A stretch of DNA of 64,000 nt from contig CAKMRJ010003334.1 in the NCBI GenBank assembly GCA_928212115.1, positions 41,051,002 through 41,115,001 of the forward strand, read 5' to 3'. Shown piece by piece: positions 33,480-44,204 of the stretch (the stretch's first letter is position 1; every line of letters starts with the position of its first letter). The notes under the pieces were generated by a model. The model made no database searches. It was not told the origin of the DNA and saw only the letters and a program-made list of their open reading frames with translations. This DNA comes from Lactuca virosa. Lineage: Eukaryota > Streptophyta > Magnoliopsida > Asterales > Asteraceae. Both the position numbers and the translations under genes were made by a program.

Positions 33480-33495
33480 TCTAACGGGGGGATGA
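33480..33495 (+). promoter_or_regulatory. H polypurine tract
   Basis: Purine-rich CTAACGGGGGGATGA immediately before TGTGACAACC. Confidence 0.75.
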
Positions 33496-35729
33496 TGTGA
33501 CAACCCAAACTTCTTGGTTTAGAAAATGATCTTCTTGGTTAATAAAATTCCCTCTAACGGGGGGACGAAGTCCGCCCACTTCCTGCCAATCAGATGAAAC
33601 GTGATTTCCGTTAATAAAATTTCGAATTCATTAACTTTTCCGTCAAACTTCTTGGTTTAGAAAATGATCTAGTTATATATAATTAAATTATTTACGAGTC
33701 GGAACCAAAAGTCTCGCGGAAACCCGAATATCTCGAAAACCAAACAATTCCGGCCTAAGTAGGGTTACGACCGTAAACTAATTTACGACCGTAAACTCGT
33801 TTACGGCCGTAAACAAGTTTACGGCCAGTAAAGAGTGGACCCCACCACCGACCTGAAAACCCCTATAAATACGAGACCTCCACCTTCATTTGAACACTTC
33901 TGGCCAAAAACTCTCTCCTTCTCTCTCTAAGAACCTTGACCGTAAACACCTAAAAATACCTTCAAACTTCGGGAAACATCGAGAAACATCGTTTGGAGTC
34001 ACTTCGGAACGTCTGGAGCACTTATCTCTTCGAAAACATTACCGTTGTTCTTGAGTTTACGGTCAATCTTCAAAGACCGTAAACCCTGTTCTTGAGTTTG
34101 CGGTCCATCTTCAAAGACAGTAAACCCTGTTCTTGAGTTTACGGCCGTAAACTCACCAAGCCTTCAGAAACCGTAAACTATCAGTCGACTGTAAACTCTT
34201 GTTCACGGCCGTAAACACATTTTAAGTGGTGCATTTGGCTGAAAACCCACTTTCATCGATTCGATCAAGTCCCAGTAACATTCCTCAACCGAATACAAGT
34301 GTTCCTCTAACACGTTATCTAACGAAATCGCTAATTTAGATACATATATGTATTTATTTGATAATAGGATTCCGTTAAGTGTCACGTGCAACAACTCGAG
34401 GATCTTCATTTCAGTCAGCGCTTTCACTCAAGAACTGTGAGTTCATACCCCTACATTTTCCGTATTTTTAATGTTTTCAGGGGGAATACAAGCTAAACAT
34501 AAATGTTTTCAAAACTTATGAAAATCTCATACTTTAACCCTTTTGTACTATGTTGAGCATAAGGGACGTTTTCACTAAAATTGCATAGTTTTTCGGACAC
34601 GCTATTCACTACATTATACATGCAAACTATAATCGGTATAGTTTGGGATTTTCTAAACATAACAAGTACAAAACTTTCACTACTGAACATATGCACTAAG
34701 ACAGAAACAGTTTACAGTTTACATCACCACTTTACCATGGTATTCATAACTGTAATTATCACTACATACGGTATACATACGGATTTTCACTATGGTAGAA
34801 CACTACTACACTACATGTAAACTAGATTGTACGATAATGTGAGGCGCTACTTCACTACTATACCCTTAGGTGTACAGGGATAAATCCTATCATAGTATAA
34901 CCAGAGTCTCCTGGAGGGAGAGCGTGAGATTTGTGAATAGATATATTCGGGACTGACAATCCCACATCTGGACTGCTAGCTACAGTTAGGCGGGCACGCC
35001 TGAGATGTACAAATGTCATTTAACTCGACGCCTGAAGAACGTTGGAAAGGTCTCTATTCATATCAAGCATGGTTATACGACTCACAATATGTATAAATCA
35101 CCTTTAGTTTACAACTTAACACTCTTCAACAGTTTTATTTACATTAAATAGAACTAATACACACTACAACTGGAGAACTTTCAGGGTTTTCAAACAGAAA
35201 CGAGCATACAATGGTTTCACGCACGAAATACTATTACATCATGATTAGCATTAGCTAGTCACATGAAGTAATAATTTCGCATATCACTAAATTTTTCAGT
35301 GACAAACATTCATGGTTTTATACAGAATTGAAAACACTACTTTCTCACAAAAGAAAATATCGGATTTTCTTGGAACTATACAAATATTTTCCGAACTCAT
35401 CAACGATTTTCACTACAAACCACCGCTTATGAACTCACCAGCTTTATGTTGATACCCTTTCAAACTGCTTGTATTCTCAGGAAATCAGTAAACAGGTACT
35501 TGCCGGATTTTTGAGGAACTGGAGCAATAAGAGTTTTATGTTTTTACTATACATAGCTATTGGATGTAATTCAAACAAAGTTTCAGACAAAGTTTCAAAC
35601 TGATGTAAACATTTTTATTCACTGTAATGGTTGAGTTGCTATGATTGCTATTATTCATTGGTTGTGATGCTACACATGACGTCCTCCACCCCAGAACGTT
35701 TCTGCCATTCTGGTTTTTGGGGTGTGACA
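33496..35729 (+). repeat. H LTR
   Basis: TGTGACAACC ... GGTGTGACA, 2234 bp. TATAAATA at 33864-33871. Palindromes TTTACGGCCGTAAA and near copies at 33766-33820 and 34050-34215. Weak donor GTGAGT at 34437 and acceptor AACAG|GTAC at 35495 may be the counterpart of the leader intron of the other families. The first 170 bp are scrambled (see the patchwork feature). Confidence 0.85.
33506..33670 (+). other. Templated patchwork inside H LTR
   Basis: Consecutive blocks copy nearby DNA: 33506-33532 equals 33644-33670 (27 bp); 33545-33565 equals 33472-33492 (21 bp); 33564-33592 equals 32437-32465 (29 bp, integrase coding); 33589-33600 equals 33399-33410 (12 bp). Adjacent blocks overlap by 2-4 bases. 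Confidence 0.9.
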
Positions 35730-35732
35730 GAT

Positions 35733-35744
35733 TGGTATCAGAGA
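35733..35744 (+). promoter_or_regulatory. H primer-binding site
   Basis: TGGTATCAGAGA, 11 of 12 bases of the initiator Met type, three bases after the LTR end. Confidence 0.8.
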
Positions 35745-35768
35745 ACTTCAGAAATACGAGACCTTCAC

Positions 35769-35838
35769 CGAAGCTCTTGTGTCAAATCTATGAATCCTGA
35801 ACTCCAGATCAATCCTGAATTTGGGAGGTCCATTAGCA
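35769..35838 (+). other. Filler DNA at H/F junction
   Basis: Blocks match E pol DNA (35782-35795 with 31714-31727; 35793-35806 with 32147-32160; 35804-35819 with 32140-32155) and the other junction (35769-35786 with 32225-32242). This indicates break repair with template switching. Confidence 0.75.
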
Positions 35839-38580
35839 CTTGTGTCAAAGTTATCTGAGAAAGAAGCTGAAAATGGTGATTCTGAGGAAGAAGAGGGATT
35901 CATCATGAATTCGGATGATGAGGCAATAGCATTTTACTCGAATAATCGTGTCAAGAAGTTTTTCAAAAAGCCATTCAATCCGAAGGCTAAGCTTGCTGAA
36001 GTAAAAGGAAGTGATGTGAGTAAAACTGTTGTTGAGGAGAAAAAGAAAATTGAGAAGAAAGATTCGAAAATGTCGGAAGGAAAGATCAAGAAAAAGCTGA
36101 AAGGTGATGCTGGTATAGATTATCATTATTGCAACAGAGCTAATCATCTTGCGAATGATTGTATGCTTCGGAAGAAGGATGAGAGGAAGAATAAAGTTAA
36201 AGATGAGGCGTATTATGCAGAGAGGCTTGAGGAGGTTCGTGCGAAAGCCAAAAACTTGTCATTGGTTGCAAAAGGTGAACATGAGGATGAAGATGGAACG
36301 TATCAAATCTGGTCATCCGGATCAGACGATGAAGAAATGAGGAATCCAACACATGGAGCAATGTATGCGAAAATGGAGGAGGACTTAGATGACGAGGAAT
36401 TCGAAGTGAAAGGACGATGCTTCGTATCCAAGACAGCAGACAAATCTCCGATGACAACAAAGGTACGTAAAATTCTCGAATCTTTTAATATTACTACACA
36501 TGCTTATGATTCTGAACTAATATCTTTTGATGAGACGGTTACTTATTTTGATTCAATTGTTGTTTCTGCTAGCAATGAGGCCAACAAGTTGTCAATGGAG
36601 TTGTTAGAGACCAAAAAGCGATTAGACATGAACATAAGTAAAATTTATTGTTTGGAATTACAAATAACAAATATTATGTGTGATAGGGATACTTTATCAA
36701 GTGAAGTCAAACTTTTGCTAGCACAAAGAAACATTTATTGTAATTCTGCTAAAAGACTTTATGGAAAATTAACTGATTTACATCATTCATGTGAAATAAG
36801 TAAAGAGCAACATAGAAAATTACTACCTTTTCTAGCATATGAAAGAGCTAAGGTAGATAATATTTCGTATGATTGTGAGCAAATAATAGCTGATTTTGAC
36901 AAAGTTCCTCATGATAGATATAAATATGGAATTGTCAAAATTGATGAATGTATTGATGCGAATGAATTAGTTAACATAGTGAATGATACTTTGACTAAAT
37001 CTGAACAAATTCAAATTTTGAAAAAGACTGAGAATTCAACATCTGATTCTCAATCTAATTTTGCTGATATTGAAGATAATTCTGAGAATATTAGTGAAAT
37101 TAGTGAACTTGAGGATGTTGATTGTTCCCAGTTGTCTGTTGTTAATGTTGCATCAACATTTAAAGGGAAAGAAAAAGTTAAGGATTTGATGGTTGAGAAA
37201 GAAACTGATATACCTTCAACTTCGAAAGTTTGTGATATGAACTTCGTGGATCTCAAAGACAGTCAAACTGATGATAGCGATGATGAAGATGAAGAGAAAA
37301 TTTCGAAGGGAAAGAAATCTTCAAAGGAAGAAGAAACTCCACGAATAGTGGTTGATCAAGTGTATGGTGATACACAAAAGTTCGAAACAGTAATGACTGA
37401 AAAAGGTGAACATTACCTTGAAACGAATACTGTGGTTTATCCAAATTTCAAGTGTACAGATGATGTCATTTTTCCAAATCAAGTTTTCGTAACTACTGGA
37501 AATGTTGAGAATATCAAACCAGAATTAAAGAAGTTAGTTGAGGAGGATAATTCAAAAACAACTGATGAAGGTTTTTTCGCAAATCAAAGCACAGTTGAAA
37601 ACAACTTAACAAAGAATTCATACGTGTTTCAACGTCAAAAATCACAAAGAAAATGGGTTGAAAAATCAAAAATTGAAAAAGAGAATTCAAAACAAGTTGT
37701 AAAGGAAAATGAAAAAGTTGTCAAACTAAACTCCAAGGAATTCAAAGATCAAATTGACAAATTTTCGAAGGAAAACAACATTTCAAAAAGACAAGCTAGG
37801 AAGAAAATATTTTGGCAAAATATTGAGTCTCAAAAGATGTCTGAATCACAATCACCCAAAAATGTTTTCAAAGCTAAAAATTCATCTTTTTCAACAAAAA
37901 CTCAACATTCATCACAATCAAATCATTCAAGGTCTGAAGTGAATAAACAACCAAGGTTTTCGAAAGTTTCAGAAACTAACATTCCAAGAAAATTTTCAAA
38001 TAAATCAAATCCAAATCAAAAATTCTTTCAACGTCAACATTTTAAATCAACAGTTGATACATCATATGCTCAATCTTTTCTAACAAATCCAAAAGTTGAT
38101 TTTGTTCCTCAAAAGCCAAAATTTCCTAATCATACGAAGAAAGAAACTATGAAAATTTCACGTGAAAAAGGAATGACTTCAAAGAAGAACATTGATCATT
38201 AGCTTGAAGGCAAAAGAAAGATGTATCAGTCAAATACATTTTCAAAGGAGCAAATTCACGAAGCATATGAGAAATATGTGAATACTTCATCAAACGGCAG
38301 TTCATCTTCTAAGGATTCGAACATATCAGTCAAAGCTTGGAAACCAGTAATAAAAGCAAAGAATGTCCATTCACAAACTCAGAATTCGAAGGGTAATGTC
38401 AGTGAACATTCGAAACCATCAAAATCTTATGTTTCGGTCTCTTTAAATGAAGATGTGAACTTAATTGATAGTCTCAAAACCAAAGTTTGTGATTGGATTA
38501 AAAGTTCTTCATTACATTCGAAATTGAAATCTAATTTCCAAGGACCCAAAAAGCCTTGGGTACCTAAATTTTTCCAATGA
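35839..38580 (+). pseudogene. F gag C-terminal part
   Basis: Frame 1 from the breakpoint, with TAG at 38200-38202 and TGA at 38578-38580. It contains a one-cysteine-short zinc knuckle (YHYCNRANHLANDC; the first Cys is Tyr), then a very long acidic/lysine-rich region with a coiled-coil look (about residues 150-500) and an SQN-rich tail. The first LALVSKLSEKE segment matches the usual region before the knuckle. Extended Gags are usual in this lineage. Confidence 0.8.
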
Positions 38581-38583
38581 TTG

Positions 38584-40078
38584 TAGGTACTATGTGACGA
38601 GCAATATGATAATAAATGGTACATTGATAGTGGTTGCTCTCGTCACATGACTGGGAAGAAGGAGAATTTACGTGATTTTCGAAGCATAAAAAATGCTGGA
38701 GTTGTGAAGTTTGGGAACAATCAAAAATGTCAAGTCAAAGGATATGGGAAGATCACGAACGGCCAATTCACAGTGAATCGTGTTGCGTATGTTGAAGGTC
38801 TTCAACATAACTTGATAAGTGTTTCCCAACTTGTTGTGGGCACTGGCAATCAAGTTCTTTTTAATGAAGAAGGAAGTGTTATTTCGAATGTTAACACTAA
38901 AGAAGTGTTACTAAAATCCAAAAGGAAAGGTGACATGTTCACTTTGGACATCAAACCGATAGTAGGGAAACCTGCTATAAGTCTTCTTTCGAAAGCAACA
39001 TCAGACTTAAGTTGGCTTTGGCATCGAAGACTTTCTCATCTCAATTTTCGAAACATCAATAAACTTGTGGTACAAGATCTGGTAAGAGGTTTACCTGTAC
39101 TTAAATTTGACAATGATTCTTTATGTGCAGCTTGTGAAGTTGGAAAGCAACATAAACAAGGTCATCCAGTTACGATAGATTCGAAAATTTTCGCACCTTT
39201 GGAGCTCTTACATATTGATTTGTGTGGTCCTTCGACATTTTCAACTCTCAACAAGAAAAGGTACATTTTAGTTATTGTTGATGACTTTTCCAGATTTACG
39301 TGGGTTTATTTTCTCAGGCTTAAATCCGAAGTTGCACAAATCATGATTGACTTTATCAAAAAGATGGAAACAACATTGAAGAAGATTGTTCGAAAAATTA
39401 AGAGTGATCATGGAACTGAATTTAAGAACAATATCCTTGATTCATTTTTGGTGGACAAAGGGATTTCGCATAACTTTTCATCTCCATACACACCACAACA
39501 AAATGGTGTTGTTGAACGAAGAAATAGGTCTCTATGCGAAGCAGCAAGGACTATGTTGGCATATGCGAATCTTCCACAATACCTTTGGGCTGAAGCCGTA
39601 TCCACCACATGTTTTACTCAAAACAGATCTTTCATTCATCGTCGTTTTAACATTACTCCATATGAAATTCTCAACAATCAAAAAACCTAACGTCAAATTT
39701 TTCCATGTTTTCGGATGTAGGTGCTTCATTATGAATCTCAAGGATAATCTTACGAAATTTCAAGCTAAAGAAGATGAAGGGATTTTCTTGGGATATTCGC
39801 ATAATTCATTCGCATATCGTGTGTTGAACAAAAGAACACGAAAAGTTAAAGAAACTTTTAATATTACATTTGATGATTACTACATTAAACAAACTACATC
39901 GCAGTTTGAAAATCATCCTATTTTGAAAAACATACAAGATGAATCTGAATCCTCACAAACCTTAGATATTGATTATGATTTAATTTTTGGAATTTCAGAT
40001 CATGCTGTTGATGCTGAAATAAATGCAAATGATAATCATCTCTCTGAACTAACGAAGCTTACTGATGATTCAACATAA
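38584..40078 (+). pseudogene. F protease and integrase
   Basis: Protease active site WYIDSGCSRHMTG at about 38610-38650, directly after in-frame stops. GAG-pre-integrase HHCC (WHRRLSHLN ... CAACEVGKQHK, about 39020-39150) and integrase D, D, E residues in HIDLCGP, SDHGTEF and NGVVERRN follow. A one-base shift in an A-run near 39683 changes frame, and TAA at 40076-40078 closes it. Confidence 0.9.
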
Positions 40079-40102
40079 ACTTCTCCAGAGAAAGGCGAAA
40101 GT

Positions 40103-42065
40103 ATGCAAAACAATCCAGTGGAGGGGGAGCACTTGGATTCGAATACTCTAGTTGAGGGAGAGCATTCTTTCGAGGGGGAGAATGAAAGATTGAATGTTGA
40201 TGTTGAGGGGGAGCATGATGTTGAGAGGGAGCATAATGTTGAGGGGGAGCATTTAGAAAACATTGAGAATAATAATGATTTTGATGATGTTTGTTCGATT
40301 GCAGGTTCAGAGAATGATGATATATACGAAGATGCACCTTTGGAATTTGATCCAGCATATCCGCCAATGGAAAAGTGGACAAGAGATCATCCGAAGGATC
40401 AAGTAATTGGGAATCCACAAGAGGGTGTTTTAACAAGAGCTCAAATTCGTGCAAAGAATGAGGTATTGAATACTCATCAAGAATTTTGCATGTTCAATGT
40501 TTTCATCTCTAAAATTGAACCAAAAATAGTTAAGGTTGCAACGGAACACTCAGATTGGGTTGTTGCGATGCAATCTGAATTGTCTGAATTTGAACGAAAC
40601 AAGGTTTGGAGATTAATTCCTAAACCTGAAAATGTTTCGATAGTCGGGTTAAAATGGATTTTAAAAAGAAAACCGACAAAGATGGAAATATTGTTCGAAA
40701 CAAAGCCAGACTTGTTGTTAAAGGATATTCACAACAAGAAGGAATCGACTATGAAGAAACTTTTGCCCCTGTCGCAAGACTCGAGGCGGTTCGTATATTT
40801 CTGGCTTATGCAGCTCACAAAGACTTTGATGTTTATCAAATGGACGTGAAGTGTGCATTTTTAAATGGAGAGCTTGAAGAAACAGTTTACGTGGAACAAC
40901 CCCCAGGTTTTATTAACGAGGAATATCCAGATCATGTTTATATTTTAGATAAGGCAGTTTATGGTTTGAAACAAGCACCACGAGCATGGTATGCAACTCT
41001 TACTTCATTTTTGAAACAATCTAAATTTAAACAAGGATCTGTTGACCCCACATTATTTCGAAAGAAAGTTGGGAATCATCTAATGCTTGTTCAAATTTAT
41101 GTTGATGATATTATTTTTGGCTCAACTGACCCTGCTTTATCTAGAGAATTCGAAGATTTGATGAAAAGTAAGTTCGAAATGAGCATGATGGGAAAAATCA
41201 ATAATTTTCTTGGACTGAATATTCGTCAAAACAGAGAAGGAATTTTTATTAATCAAGAAAAATATACGAAGAATCTGCTAGAAAAGTTTGGATTGACGAA
41301 TAGCACAAAGTTACGAGTTCCAATGGCAACTGGCATAAAGTTGACACCTTCGTTAGATAAACCTGCAGTTGACATAACTCTTTATAGAGCATGATTGGTT
41401 CATTACTTTATCTTACAGCCAGTAGACCTGATATCATGTTTTCTGTGTGTAATTGTGCAAGGTATCAGTCAAATCCACGAGAACCACATCTCACTGCTGT
41501 GAAGAATATATTTCGTTATCTTAAAGGAACAATTTCGTTAGGATTGTGGTATCCTTCGAAAACTGGCTTCTTTGTACAAGCATATTCGGATGCAGACTTG
41601 GGTGGGTGTAATCTTGATAGAAAAAGCACAAGCGGTGGATGTCAATTTCTCGATGGCAAATTAGTGAGCTGGCAGTCGAAAAAGCAAACATGTGTATCAA
41701 TTTCAACAGCTGAAGCAGAATATGTGGCTGCTGCTGCTTGCACTTCACAAATTATATGGATTCAAAGTCAATTGCGTGATTATGCAATCAATATGAAAAA
41801 GATTCCATTATATTGTGATTCTCAAAGTGCAATAAGAATTTGTCATAATCATGTGCAGCATTCGAAGACAAAACATATAGCACTTCGTTATCATTTCATC
41901 AAGGATCACGTGGAGGATGGAAATATTGAAGTACATTTCGTGAAAACAACTGATCAGTTAGCTGATATTTTCACGAAACCTTTAGATGAAAAATCCCTTG
42001 TGAAAATTATAGAAGGACTTGGAATGATCGATGGAAATTCTGTTCCATGTGAAAAAGGCGAATGA
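40103..42065 (+). pseudogene. F reverse transcriptase and RNase H
   Basis: Begins with an acidic linker containing VEGEH repeats, then RT (KARLVVKGYSQQEGIDY, MDVKCAFLNG, and YVDDIIFGS near 41100), then RNase H (YSDADLGGC, STAEAEYVA). Frameshifts near 40675 and 41393 give three overlapping frames. Ends before the spacer at 42065. Confidence 0.92.
40120..40256 (+). repeat. Six polypurine-tract-like motifs in F pol
   Basis: Six copies of a TTGAGGGGGAGCAT-like purine run (near 40120, 40151, 40172, 40203, 40221 and 40239), encoding the repeated EGEH. They resemble the element's polypurine tract AAAGGGGGCGAT. Confidence 0.7.
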
Positions 42066-42310
42066 TGAATGACCAGGAATGATTCAGAGGCGCTGAATGA
42101 AAGACAAAGCAATACCCGTCAGCATTCATAGGTTACTGTTCATAGTCAACGCTTCGACCCCTTCGAATTCGTAAATTTGTCACTTATTTTAAGGGTTGAT
42201 TCAGAGGTTACTGTTCATAGTCAACGCTTCGACCCCTTTGAATTCGTACATTTGTCACTTATAAGGGGATGATAAAATTTTGTATATTTGCATCAAGTAC
42301 AATTTATTTT

Positions 42311-42720
42311 CATTTTCGAAAAATTAAAAATCCAAAAAGATTTTCTTTTGTTTTGTCATTCAATTTTCGAAAAATCAAAAATCCAAAAAGATTTTCTTTT
42401 GTTTTGTCATTCAATTTTCGAAAAATCAAAAATCCAAAAAGATTTTCTTTTGTTTTGTCATTCATCTTTCGAAAAGTCAAAAATCCAAAAAGATTTTCTT
42501 TTGTTTTGTCATTCAATTTTCGAAAAGTCAAAAATCCAAAAAGATTTTCTTTTGTTTTGTCATTCAATTTTCGAAAAATCAAAAATCCAAAAAGATTTTC
42601 TTTTGTATTGTCATTCAATTTTTGAAAAATCAAAAATCCAAAAAGATTTTCTTTTGCTTTGTCATTTAATTTTCGAAAAATTAAAGATTTTTGTTTGTTC
42701 TGTCTCTACTTTCGAAAAAT
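42311..42720 (+). repeat. 51-bp tandem array with TTTTCGAAAA
   Basis: About eight 51-bp units, each starting with the palindrome TTTTCGAAAA. The period is a multiple of 3, so several frames on both strands stay open. These frames are artefacts of the repeat. Confidence 0.92.
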
Positions 42721-44110
42721 CAAAACAACAAAAATATTTTGATTCTTATTTCTTTTTAGTATTTTGTTGCAGATAATCATGAAGATATACAGTGGATTAT
42801 GCTTGCAGTTCTAGGGTCAGGTACATTTTTCGTATGAATCCATACATTTTTCATCACTTGAACTAGCTAAGTTGTCCCTAGAAGCATGCTGATGCATGTT
42901 GTCCAAAGCCTCCAATGACTCAATGTGTGTGTATGAAAGCCTTAATGAAATCATTCATACGAAAATTTCTTCCCAATCAGGCTTATATTCACATTAGTCT
43001 CTGAGCTACCTGACTCTTCTCAAAATGAGTTAAGAGTTTACTGTTTTGTCCAAAGATAACAGAGGTACTTTTCGTGTCTTACATCAATCTTTTTCACCTA
43101 TAAAGTTCTTACACGATCACACACGAAGACATATGTCCGAGAGGTCTCTGATCAAACCCATCGAGACTTAGACATATCAAAAATCTGTGTTTATGATCTG
43201 ACATCATGAGACCGTGATGAAAGTGAAACCCAATTTTCACTACAATTTTAAGGAATTGACGGGGAACAATGTTCCAGATTTTCACGAAACATTTGCTTCA
43301 GTACCAAAATTCGAAACTCCAAATCATATTCATTTCGAAGGAGTGGTCTTGATCAAACATTCGAAACCCATGATGTTTGTTACCCAACAAGATCCAACAC
43401 AAATTTTTTTCTTGAATATGATTTCCGTGTGAGTTTCATTCGAAATTCAATGTCACTTAAAATTTTTCAAAGAAAACTTGTCACTGACTACACTGGTTAA
43501 ACAAGTAATTTCTGTTACAATTTCTCACCTTATGTTTAGGATGACATGTAACGAAATTTTTTAACTACCCACGAAGCATTATAAAAGAAGCCCTTCGATA
43601 CTTATCAACAAGTACTCGATTGTAATTCACGGGAACCTACACAAGCTGTTGATCATTTTTCTTAATGATTAATGAAGCAATCTTTGCCCCCGGATTTCAA
43701 CTGCTTTTGTGTCAAATTGATATTTTGACATCACAATATCCCAAATTTTTCTTATCTTTGTTTCTCGTCTACATTCTTTGGAACACTGCACTCACGAAAT
43801 CCTTGAGGCTCTAAGTAATACGAACTCAGGCTGATGATTTCAAACTTCTGGCATATGACTTCGCTTTTCATCCCAAAAGTGAAAGAGCCTTGCTTCCATA
43901 CGAAGGGTTCTGACGGTTACAATCTTCTTGGGGATAACAATACAGGCTGTTTATAAATGACGTATGGTATTCTGTCCGGTTTTCAAGGAGATGTGACAGC
44001 TACTTTTTGACGCATGGCTACTTTTACGCAGTAATGGTCCGATTTTCAAGGTGCCACATCAGATATCATTAAATACATATCCCGCTTCAAGTTCAAACTT
44101 CAGGGTTACA

Positions 44111-44118
44111 TATAAAAG
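44111..44118 (+). promoter_or_regulatory. Possible internal promoter before F third ORF
   Basis: TATAAAAG 94 bp before ATG 44205. J has TATAAAA about 105 bp before its ATG. Another conserved TATAAAAG-like box lies at 43581. Confidence 0.5.
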
Positions 44119-44204
44119 GAGATTCAAGGGTTCATTATCAGTTTACGCGATCAAAAAGAAAAATTCCCAAATTCTCTGATCATCAAAGTCTTCAAACCCT
44201 AACA

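Larger units (their letters stand above)
32224..35838 (+). mobile_element. Gypsy fragment H: pol end, LTR, PBS
   Basis: Plus-strand piece with the integrase end of a third gypsy family, polypurine tract, one LTR (33496-35729) and then a PBS, bounded by patchwork sequence. It is flanked by the same 18-bp word at 32232-32249 and 35839-35856, which belongs to the F gag frame. Internal-LTR-PBS order is what a one-LTR circle or an LTR recombination product would give. Confidence 0.75.
42066..44204 (+). other. F pol to third-ORF spacer
   Basis: 2.1 kb without a convincing gene. Contains a 75-bp-period duplication (42131-42190 and 42206-42265), the 51-bp array and two TATA-like boxes. The part from about 43560 is conserved in J (minus strand, 63585-62936), which points to function in cis. 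Confidence 0.8.

Noticed and set aside
42269..42776. ORFs of 118, 162 and 107 codons over the 51-bp array
   Set aside because: Three overlapping frames on both strands arise from one low-complexity tandem repeat in a non-coding spacer.
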